From the NCBI GenBank assembly GCA_026315105.1, contig CM048755.1:754063301-754127300 (forward strand): a DNA stretch of 64,000 bases, read 5' to 3'. Source of the stretch: Locusta migratoria (lineage: Eukaryota > Arthropoda > Insecta > Orthoptera > Acrididae). The notes under the pieces are model-generated. The model was not told the origin of the DNA. It searched no databases and was given only the letters and a program-made list of their open reading frames with translations. The position numbers and the translations under genes are program-made. This document shows positions 56,311-64,000 of this stretch, one piece after another (the first letter of the stretch is position 1; every line of letters begins with the position of its first letter).

Positions 56311-57826
56311 GCATTGAGCGGTATACTAAATCCGGAGTGCTCTCCTTGGGCAGCGAACTAAGTTCAAGGTGAGTGTGAACCTGGGACTGATGCCACGGTG
56401 ACAATGGGCTGTCGCTCAACCGAAAGGTGGAAGGAAGGGTGAAATCGAGCCGCTGAAGCAGGCAGCGAAACCGAGTGGTCAAGGGTAATACAGCAGCCTC
56501 GGCATACAGACTTTCAACAGCGCTGGTATAAAATGCACCAGTCGCCAGACGTAATTCCCAATGGTGAATAGAGTTGAGACGGCAGAGAATTGACGGCCAT
56601 GCAGAGGAATATACAAAGCTTCCGTAGTCGAGCTTCGACTGAACAATGGCCTGGTAAAGGTGAAGCAGGACGGTACGATCCGCTCCCCATGACGTGCCAC
56701 TGAGGACACGAAGAACATTAAGGGATCGGGCACAGCGGGCAGCCACGTAGGACACGTGTGTGGACCAGCAAAGTTTCCGATCCAACATTACCCCCAAGAA
56801 TTTTGTTGTCTCTCCGAATGGGAGAGCAACAGGGCCGAGACGGAGAGATTGTGGAAGAAATTCCCTGTATCTCCAAAAGTTTATACATACCTTTTTCTCT
56901 GTGGAGAATAGGAAGCCGTTCGCAATGCTCCATGAATATAGGCGGTCAAGACAGCGTTGAAGACGACGCTCCAGGAGACAAGTCCGCTGGGCGTTGCAAT
57001 AAATTGCAAAAACGTCTACAAAAAGGGATCCAGAAACGTCGACCGAAAGGCAATCTGCAATCTGATTGATTGCCGTGGCAAAGAGAGCCACACTCAAGAC
57101 AGAGCCCACCCGTACCCGGAACTTGCGTTCCGCCAAAAACGCTTGAATAAAATGAGGGAGGGGGCCACAAAGGCCCCATGTGTGCAATGTGCAGAGGATT
57201 CCCGCCCTCCAACAGGTATCATATGCCTTCTCCAAGTCGAAGAACACTGCTACTGTTTGACGCTTGCTTAGAAAGTTATTCATAATGAAGGTCGACAGGT
57301 GATCAGCAGCAGCGTGGTGTCGACGAAAACAACATTGGACATTAGTCAGGAGGCGTCGAAATTCGAGGAACCAGACCAACCGAACCTTAATCATGTGTTC
57401 CATCACCTTACAGACGCAGCTCGTCAGAGAAATGGGGCGATAACTGGAAGGAAGATGTTTGTCCTTCCCTGGTTGGGGGATGGGGACAGCAATGGCTTCA
57501 CACCAACTTGTGGGAACATGACGTTCAGTCCATATGCGATTATAGGTACTAAGAAGGAAACACTTGCCCGCAGGAGAGAAGTTCTTCAGCATCTCAATAT
57601 GGATGGAATCGTGGCCAGGAGCAGAAGATCGGGACAGGGCGAGAGCACGGTCTAGCTCCTGCATGGTGAAGGAGATATTATAATTTTCACGATTAAAAGA
57701 GTGGAAAGAAGGCAGCCGTGCCGCCTCTGCCTGTTTGCGAAGGAGGAAGGCAGGGTGGTAATGGGCAGAGCTCGAAACCTCCGCAGAGAAACGGTCCAAT
57801 GCGTTGGAAACATCAGCGGTGTCCAT
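56267..57826 (-). pseudogene. LINE-A reverse transcriptase
   Basis: An open frame of 519 residues covering the RT domain. It has LDRALALSRSSAPGHDSIHI (region 1), SSYRPISLTSCVCKVMEHMI (region 2), FRRHHAAADHLST, and VFFDLEKAYDTCW (motif A with catalytic Asp). Motif B (VPQGS in relatives) is missing: the text passes from RKFRVRVGSVLSVALFATAI, a loss of about 20 residues. Motif C reads LFVDVFAIY where relatives have (Y/F)ADD, so the second catalytic Asp is Val. The thumb (TKFLGVMLDRKLCWSTHV) and connection follow. It is long and open but cannot polymerise. Confidence 0.92.
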
Positions 57827-58027
57827 GAGGACTACGTTCTCGACGGTCAGGCCAGGAATCGGGGAGTGGACCTTGATGCCGGATAAACGGCTTAGGCCAC
57901 CCCAAACAACCGTGGAGTGAGTAAAACGGTTAAAAAAACTAGTTCAAGCAGTCCAGCAAGCTTTTTTGCTGTCATTTATTATACGACGACATTGCGCTTT
58001 CATTCGTTTATAATTTATACGATTCTC

Positions 58028-58960
58028 CTAAGTTGGGTGGTGGCGGAAGGTGCGTAAAGCACGACGCCGGGCTCTAAGCGCATCGCGACAGACTGCAGTC
58101 CACCAAGGGACCGGGACACGATGTGGAGAAGAGGATGTACGAGGTATGGAATGTTCGGCAGCGGTGAGAATAACCTCTGTGAGGTATTTGCCCTGACTGT
58201 CACAGCTCGAAAAGTCCTGATTGTGAAAAACTGCCATGGAAGAATAATGCCCCCAGTCGGCTTTAGAAATATTCCAACTGGTGGGACGAGGAGATGGGGA
58301 ATGATGCAGGAAGTGGATGACACAAGGAAAATGGTCACTCGAGTACGTGTCAGAAAGTGCATACCACTCAAACCGACCGGCAAGCTGAGGAGTGCATATC
58401 ATGAGATCTATATGGGAATAAGTATGTGTTATGTCTGAAAGGTAGGTCGGTGCACCAGTGTTGAGGCAGACAAGATCGAGGTGTTGGAGAAGGTCCACCA
58501 AAAGGGAGCCTCTCGGACAAGGTGCCGGAGAGCCCCATAGGTGGTGATGGGCATTAAAGTCGCCTACCAACATGAAAGGTGAAAGAAGCTGGTCAACGAG
58601 GTGTAGCACATCTGCCCTAGTAAAGGTGGATGATGATGATGAATAGATATTACAGAGGGAAAAGGAAAGGATGGAGAGTGTGATGCGGACAGCAACTGCC
58701 TGTAGGTGAGTGTGCAATGTAATGGGATGGTAATAGACGTCGTCCCGAATGAGCATCAGAACCTCTCCATGGGCTGGGGTACCTTCCACAGATGGCAGGT
58801 CGAAACGCACAGAAGTGTAGTGGGGTAAGTCTGCACGATCACTTGGCTGCAACTTAGTTTCATGGAGACAGACTAGAAGCGGGCAGTGCAACCGAAGGAG
58901 TAGTTTTCACTCCTCCCGATTGGATCGAAAGCCGCGAATATTCCATTGAAGGAGTGCCAT
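58028..58960 (-). pseudogene. LINE-A APE-type endonuclease
   Basis: ORF2 starts at ATG 58960 (MALLQWNIRGFRSNREE) and meets a TGA near 58909, then continues open to 58028. Motifs: CLHETKL (metal-binding Glu), PAHGEVLMLIRDD, FMLVGDFNAHHHLWGS (catalytic Asp/Asn), YSHIDLMICTPQL and DTYSSDHFPCVIHF (SDH block with catalytic His). These suffice for an APE fold, but the early stop removes the natural start. The C-terminal linker runs to PVPWWTAVCRDALRARRRAL, typical of the group. After 58028 the linker to RT has stops. Confidence 0.92.
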
Positions 58961-59099
58961 GATAAAATATGAGAGAAGGAAAGAAGATAAAAAGGAACAA
59001 GCAGGTGGGGTCACCTCGACGGCCGCTGAGGACCGGACTTCGAGGAACCACTACTGTCGCCATCTAGAGGCAGAGTGTCATTTTCCATAGGATCAAACG

Positions 59100-60330
59100 A
59101 CACATCTACCACCTTCCCAAGTTTATCAGGAGGGGCAGCTTCCGCCGCTGGTAAAAGGCGGTTGCCCGGCTAACAGTAGTGTGTCCCGGCGAGACAGAAG
59201 ATGATCGGGGCCGACTACTGTTGGACGGCGTGACGGATGGGTCACGCGTCGGCAGGGAAGGAGAGGAACTCTCTTTCTTGTTGGCTCTTCTGGAAGAGTG
59301 ATGGTGAGAAGAGGCAGTTGACGGTTGAGAAGCCTGAGAACGCAGAAAATCTTCACGGACGGGTTCCTTTTTCAATGTCCGGGCATCTTGTTTAGGTGCC
59401 CGCGGTTTATTAGAGGTTGACTAAGACTGAACTTTAGAAGCAGCAGGAGGAAGCGGGGACGTTGAACGGGCAATCTTCGGGCTGGCGGATCGCACAACTG
59501 TGTCAGCGAAAGTGAAGTTACAGGTCTGGGTACCTGAATCCTTAGTAGGTCGAGTGGAGGTGAGGACCTTACTGTATGTGCCCACTGGGAGAACAGTGGG
59601 CACCGTTGCAGTTAAGGAAGTGAGGGGATGGAGGTGGACAATCCCCCTCATGGGCGTCCCTACCACAAGTGACACATTTTGCTGCATTTGGGCAAGACTG
59701 ACGGGTGTGGTTGTATCTGTGGCATTGAAAACAGCGCGTTGGGTTAGGTACATAAGGGCGGACGGAGATGACTTCATACCCTGCTTTGACGTTTGACGGA
59801 AGTTAAACTCTGTCGAACGTCAAAAACACAGTACGAGTTGGTGGCAGCTGGTTATCTACCTTTTTCAACACCCTATGGATGGCTGTTACACCCTGATCGG
59901 ACATATAGGTTTGTATGTCTTCGTCAGACAACCCGTCAAGGGATCTCGTAAAAACTACCCCCCCGTGATGAGTTGAGTGTGCGGTGCACTTCTACCTTGA
60001 CTGGAAACGTATGTAACAATGTAGTCCATATCAGTTTTTGGGCCTGGAAGGCACTTTCCGCTTCCAGCAACAATGTGCCATTCCGCTAACGCGAACAGGT
60101 TTTAACAGGGCCAGCAATTGCAACAACACCTTTCTGAATGACGAAATGATTTATAGAATTGGAATATTTACCGTCGGTTCGAGAAACAACAAGAAATTTC
60201 GGTAGATTAGGCAATGTTTCCTTTTGCTGAGGCGAATCTATCCTTCGTTTCTATGTCAACGTCACAGAAGAAGAGAAGGAAGTCATTGCGGAAGTGTCCC
60301 TCTCAATTACCGGCGTCTCCGATGGCGCAC
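59100..60330 (-). pseudogene. LINE-A ORF1 (gag-like), decayed
   Basis: RNA-binding ORF1, related to LINE-G ORF1 (45164-47340). In order on the minus strand: NLPKFLVVSRTDG near 60180-60220, an in-frame TAG near 60086, TRTVFLTFDRV near 59810-59845, VISVRPYVPNPTRCFQCHRY near 59715-59775, knuckles CFQCHRYNHTRQSC and CVTCGRDAHEGDC (59640-59730), then TSTRPTKDSGTQTCNFTFAD (59500-59560) and a Ser-rich C-terminus. Between the second knuckle and VGTYSKVLTSTRP it lacks about 100 residues that LINE-G keeps. The ORF is broken by several stops and shifts. Confidence 0.85.
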
Positions 60331-60892
60331 TCCTTCCTAGTGGGGGCTCTACCTGAGGGCTTACCCGCCTTAGGTGATTATTCACACCTCCCGAGAACTG
60401 ATGGAGGGACCAATTGGCATGTTCGGAAGGTACCAGCTCGGGTAATCACCCCTCCCTGGGCCTGGCCTTCACCAGAGGGTACGTACGTGTCCTTGTCTAC
60501 CCGGGGCGGAGAATTACGCATTACCCCGGTACCTGCTACGCATGATAATGTGTGGGTCGGCCTTCAGACACGCACAGGGAGGAAAGAAAAATAGAGAAAG
60601 TGAAGAGAAAGAAGGAAAGAAGTGTCTCAAACGCCGAAGCAGAGACTAAGGAGGAGGAGTACAGCAAAGAGAGGAAGACAGAAGCAAAGGTTAGGAAAGG
60701 AAGGAACCAAGGAATAAGAGAAACTACAACAAGGAACCACATTAACTCGCTAAAGACGCCCATCTCTGGGCAAAGGCATAAACCGGGAGGGAAAGTGAAG
60801 CAGCCCGGGGCAGAAGAAAGGCTGCTTCGGCTCGGGGCTCCGTGCGCGCCACACACATACCCACAAAAGAGCTGTAGGCCCCCTGGGGGGGG

Positions 60893-60901
60893 GTTATTGG
60901 C
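60893..60901. repeat. LINE-A target duplication, 5' copy
   Basis: GTTATTGGC on the plus strand, directly next to the C-rich first bases of LINE-A; identical to 55331-55339. Confidence 0.92.
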
Positions 60902-60959
60902 GTTAAATACCATGATTGAAAAGATAAAAGAAAAAGGTTACTCTGAAGGTTCACCAGTT

Positions 60960-62549
60960 ACCGCCGATTTTGAACCGACTGAGTCCAAGATCATCGGCTC
61001 CAGGGAGTCGATGAGGGCGAGATCCTCAGGTGAGTTGAGGATCTCTAACTCATCTTCTGAAGCAGAAGATAAGGGTAGCTGTCGCTTTCGAACCAGTAAA
61101 GTGTCATTTTTTTTTTCAATCTTTTTCACTCTTCCCTCTCGCTGCCCCTTTGGTTTGAGGGGCTGAGGGGCTTCTCAGAAGTGGCCCGGGTGTGAAAGAA
61201 GAGCGAGAAGCCCTTCGACCAGCAGGTTTGGGATCCGTGGGCCTTCGGCCAGTATCCTCTGAGACACCCTGAGAAGCCGCAGAAGGGGGTGTCCCGAGGG
61301 ATCCCTTCCGAGTGAGAGGAGCCGGAGGCGGCTTCACCTTCTCCGGCTGAGAGGTAGGGGCCGTGTCCCTGATGTTTGAGGGGTTGATGCTCCCACGGTG
61401 AAAAGAGTGGTAGCCACCGAAGAGGAAGTGCCTCCAGCTCGCAAGGGGGCAGGGACAGTTGTGTGGGCCTGGGAGCTCACTGGCATAGGTGGTACAGATG
61501 GTAGAACAGGCACTGTAAACGACGATGACGAGGCTGCCGTGGCATAGGTGTTAACCAGGTGCACAGGTGGAGCTTTTGATATATTCGCTTTGCCTCTGAG
61601 TAGGTTAGTCGATCGCGGGTCTCATATTCCATGATTTTTCTTTCCTGGTGCAGAACCATGCAGACAGACGAACGAGGGGAGTGATATAAGCCACAGTTGA
61701 CACATACTGGAGGAGGGGTGCAGGGGACATTTGGATGGACAGCACATCCACACTCCCGACATGTAGGGTTGGCATCATATCAGGACGACATATGCCCAAA
61801 CCTCCAGCACTTAAAACAACGCATAGGGGGAGGGAACGTAGTGCTTTACGTCACACTGGTAGATAATCACCTTGACCTTCTCGGGCATTGAATCACCCTC
61901 AAAAGCCAATATGAAGGCACCGGTGGCAACCCTATGGACTCGTCAAATAAAATGAACACCCCGCCGTTCTAAGTTTGCACGCAGTTCGTCGTCTGATTGC
62001 AACAAAAGGTCTGTGTGTAATATTATTCCCTGCACCATATTTAAGATCTTGTGTGGTGTTATACTAACGGAAACATCGCCCAGCTTGTCACAAGGCAAGC
62101 AATGCCCGTGACTGGGCTGGGGATGACGTCATTAATACCGACCCAGAGCGCATTTTTGACATGCCTTCCACCTCACCATACTTGTACTCCACGTTTTCCA
62201 CCAAGAACAAGGGCTTAGTCGTCTGAAAGGAGTCCCCATCAGTGCTGCTACAAACTAGATATTTAGGGGCGTAAGCCTCACCCTGGTTTCTTGCCCGACG
62301 TTCCTCCCATGGTGTAGCCAGGGAAGGGAACGTTTGATGATCATACTCTGCTGCATTGAAGTCCCTTTGACCTCGCTTAGAGACGCCAGGTTTGCGTGTG
62401 GCGATGCTATTATTTACTCGTTTCATTCTGGTCTCACGAGCAGCTAGGGAACTAAAGGTCCACGCAGGCAGAGCCTCGCTTGCCTGGGTAAGCCTTATAC
62501 AACTGAGGTGCGGCAGGTTCCTCAGAGGTTGCTCGCTGTTCAACCTCAA
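60960..62549 (-). pseudogene. LINE-B ORF1 (gag-like) with zinc knuckles
   Basis: ORF1 of LINE-B, in several frames. 62549-62088 contains FNAAEYDHQTFPSLATPWEE and KYLVCSSTDGDSFQTTKPLF, parallel to the KFLVISQTDG block of LINE-G. Then ATGAFILAFEGDSMPEKVKV near 61860-61920. The knuckles lie at about 61690-61835: CFKCWRFGHMSS (last Cys lost), CRECGCAVHPNVPC and CVNCGLYHSPRSSVC. A Ser/Pro-rich C-terminus follows (61564-61116). Frame changes and stops are frequent. It precedes ORF2 (ATG at 60913) by about 50 bases. Confidence 0.8.
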
Positions 62550-62556
62550 CAGCCAC

Positions 62557-62740
62557 CCATCTCACTAAATACCTCAAAATCAGGGTCATTATCGCTGTCG
62601 TCAAAATCATCGGAAGATTCACCGAAACGTTCTTGATCATCCACATCTGCTTCACGTAAAATGCGTTGCATAGAACGTTCAGCTTTTCCTGCGATGGAGA
62701 AACACGGCACAGAAAAACAACAGCGAGAGAGAGGCGACAG
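62557..62740 (-). pseudogene. piggyBac copy 1, N-terminus
   Basis: The minus strand reads RSMQRILREADVDDQERFGE and then an acidic run (DDFDDSDNDPDFEVFS) typical of piggyBac transposase N-termini. At about 62565 the sequence leaves piggyBac and LINE-B begins. It mirrors 62860-63030 almost exactly. With 50821-51618 it makes up one interrupted copy. Confidence 0.9.
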
Positions 62741-62859
62741 CCACAGCGCTGTCGCTTAGCAGTCTGGCCAGGCGCTACGAGGCAGAGCCTGCGCCAGCGG
62801 CGCGCAAACACTGAGACCGCGCAGGCTCATAAATAACAAACATAGAGCAGAAACACTGT
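62741..62859. other. Spacer between head-to-head piggyBac copies
   Basis: A GC-rich spacer of about 120 bases. It contains no TTAA and I see no piggyBac terminal repeat, which two independent insertions would need. Confidence 0.6.
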
Positions 62860-64000
62860 CGCTGTTGTTGCTCCGTGCCACGTTTCTCCATCGCAGGAAA
62901 AGCTGAACGTTCTATGCAACGCATTTTACGTGAAGCAGATGTGGATGATCAAGAACGTTTCGGTGAATCCTCCGATGATTTTGACGACAGCGATAATGAC
63001 CCTGATTTTGAGGTATTTAGTAAACATGAGACTAATTCAGAGCAGGAACCTGAAAGTGATGAAGATGTGACACCTGATGATGACGAAGCAGCTTAATTCT
63101 TCGGTAATAACAGATGTTTTCGATGGCGAAAAAAGCAGCCAGCAGCCAACGTAAGAACAAGGCAACACAACATCGTCTTACAGCAGATGTTCAGATGTTT
63201 GTATAGCTTATGGGACTTAACTATGGGGTCATCAGTCCCTAAACTTACAAACTACTTATGTACAAGCTAATACTAAGGACGGCACAAATATCCATGCCCG
63301 AGGGGGGATTCGAACCCCCGACCGTAGCGGCCGTGCAGACCGTGACTGGAGCGCCTCAGTCCCCTCGGCCACCGCGGCCGGCCGTCTTACAGCATCCTGG
63401 ACTGCGACAGACGGCTCAAAGTCTTTGAGCAAACCCTTCTGCTTTGGAGGTATGGAATCTGTTCTTTAGACAAGATATTCTAGACGAAATCGTTCTATGG
63501 ACAAAACTGAAAATATCGCAGTTTAGAGCACGGTATGCGAATGATCGCTTGTCCTATCTACAAGATGTTGACGTCATTGAATTGAATGCACTAATTGGCC
63601 TGTTAGTGTATTCAGCGGTTTTCAAATCGGGGCACGAATCGGTTTACAGCCTGTTAGTAAGGAAAGATTTCTGTTTTTACTCTATTCATTACGATTTGAC
63701 AACCCAGATGATCGGGAGAAAAAGGAAATAGACAAGGCAGCAGCAGTTTCACAAATCTTTCTGCGTATAATCGTAAAGTCACTTTGCTATTCTGTAAGTA
63801 CAACAGTATGTGTCGGTGGAATGCTTGTACCTTTCAGTGGAAGGTGTGGGTTTAGAATGTATATGCCACACAAACCGGCAAGATATGGCGTGATAATTCA
63901 GTGTTTGACCGACTTTCGAACAAGTTACTTGTATAATGCATACATTTCTTCTGGAAAAGGTAGCGATGGACACACCCTTTCAAACCATGAGAAAAGTCAG
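62860..64000 (+). pseudogene. piggyBac transposase, copy 2, N-terminal and core part
   Basis: A plus-strand piggyBac copy that leaves the window at 64000. The N-terminus starts near 62875 or at ATG 62914 (MQRILREADVDDQERFGESS), continues acidic to PDDDEAA and stops at 63094. After a SINE insertion (63186-63382) the core resumes at 63444: RQDILDEIVLWTKLKISQFR, LSYLQDVDVIELNALIGLLV, HESVYS, then a loss and frameshift shared with copy 1. In the other frame come KERFLFLLYSLRFDNPDDRE, AAAVSQIFLRIIVKSLCYS and CVGGMLVPFSGRCGFRMYMP. The family has VDEMLVPFRG here, so the first catalytic Asp is Gly. Not active. Confidence 0.92.
63186..63382 (-). mobile_element. tRNA-derived SINE in piggyBac copy 2, with 12-bp duplication
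   Basis: Same SINE family as 9357-9477. The head is at the right end (minus strand GGCCGCGGTGGCCGAGGGG, B box GGGGTTCGAATCCCCC); the tail on the left has GGACTGATGACCCCATAG. CGTCTTACAGCA stands on both sides (63174-63185 and 63383-63394), a 12-base target duplication. The insertion lies downstream of the stop that ends the acidic N-terminal frame. Confidence 0.95.

Larger units (their letters stand above)
55340..60892 (-). mobile_element. LINE-A, near-complete I-type LINE (5.55 kb)
   Basis: A 5553-bp LINE with 5' UTR (60892 to about 60300), gag-like ORF1, and ORF2 with endonuclease, RT and RNase H. The short 3' UTR ends in CCACAAAAACAAAAA. It is flanked by the 9-base duplication GCCAATAAC (minus strand; 60893-60901 and 55331-55339). 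The 5' start agrees with LINE-G (44572), so it is full length. The host sequence on both sides is LINE-B ORF2, whose frame is restored by removal. All its ORFs carry stops, frameshifts or catalytic changes. Confidence 0.95.
51619..62556 (-). mobile_element. LINE-B, I-type LINE in piggyBac, itself split by LINE-A
   Basis: An I-type LINE of about 5.4 kb once LINE-A (55340-60892) is subtracted. Order on the minus strand: ORF1 with three zinc knuckles (62549-60960), then ORF2 with endonuclease, RT and RNase H (60913-51979). The 3' UTR has GGGACTGATAACCG and GTTTAGTCCC as in LINE-E, and ends in (CCAT)n at 51619-51640. Both flanks are piggyBac sequence, so it inserted there. Its 5' limit at about 62556 is not sharp, no target duplication was found, and about 230 bases of piggyBac seem to be lost at the site. 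Confidence 0.85.

Noticed and set aside
56758..57655. Plus-strand frames opposite LINE-A RT
   Set aside because: They are shadows of the 519-residue RT frame on the minus strand; no motif of their own.
60214..61166. Long plus-strand frames (60214-60594, 60552-61166)
   Set aside because: They are antisense to the 5' UTR and ORF1 of LINE-A and to LINE-B ORF1, and show only Lys/Glu-rich, low-complexity text.
1..64000. CRISPR arrays, bacterial operons, toxin-antitoxin or defence systems, viral genes
   Set aside because: No regularly spaced repeats, no ribosome-binding-site-led gene clusters and no viral structural or replication genes were seen. All enzyme-like domains fit LINEs or DNA transposons.

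Overview
This window is eukaryotic nuclear DNA, almost certainly from an arthropod with a large repeat-rich genome. I suspect an orthopteran such as a locust or grasshopper: the tRNA-derived SINEs, the RTE-, CR1- and I-type LINEs and the Tc1 family resemble what I remember from such genomes, but that is inference. There are no operons, bacterial promoters, rRNA genes or CRISPR arrays. Nearly every protein-like reading frame belongs to a transposable element (TE), and almost all are broken by stops, frameshifts or truncation.

Layout. 1-1303: RTE-type LINE, its start outside the window. 1641-1840: SINE. 1975-4627: decayed ZMYM1-like hAT transposase (-). 5935-6655: Harbinger transposase cut by a GC-rich insertion. 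7706-9477: tRNA-derived SINEs. 10518-12291: internally deleted hAT element with both terminal repeats and an 8-bp target duplication. 15021-15221: SINE. 15670-16125 and 21630-22075: inverted repeat arms; the right arm leads into a mariner-like transposase. Between the arms lie a decayed unrecognised gene and a CR1-type LINE (17621 to about 21600, -) whose ORF1 has esterase-like motifs. 25.8-29.4 kb: LINE tail, SINEs and a Tc1 transposon. 31744-31801: a short exon with a good splice donor that looks like the start of a host gene, possibly the SARA/ZFYVE9 family. 32.3-39.9 kb: two minus-strand LINEs, the second split by LINE-E (35355-37480), plus a perfect-looking palindrome. 40-44.5 kb: AT-rich, one hairpin and long homopolymers. 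44.6-47.3 kb: 5' end of an I-type LINE (LINE-G) split by LINE-F. 47.8-50.2 kb: LINE remnants.

50.8-64 kb holds the best structure. A piggyBac copy (-) is split by the I-type LINE-B (51619 to about 62556), and LINE-B is split by its relative LINE-A (55340-60892, 9-bp target duplication). A second piggyBac copy (+, from about 62860) lies head-to-head with the first, shares its internal deletion and carries a SINE with a 12-bp target duplication.

These parts do not work together as a pathway. They record successive transposition: DNA transposons first, then LINEs, then LINEs into LINEs and SINEs into everything. I found no convincing new functional system. The items most worth a second look are the candidate host exon, the two long hairpins, the head-to-head piggyBac pair, the internally deleted LINE-F and the unrecognised decayed gene at 16.4-17.5 kb. 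All element limits without a stated target duplication are approximate.
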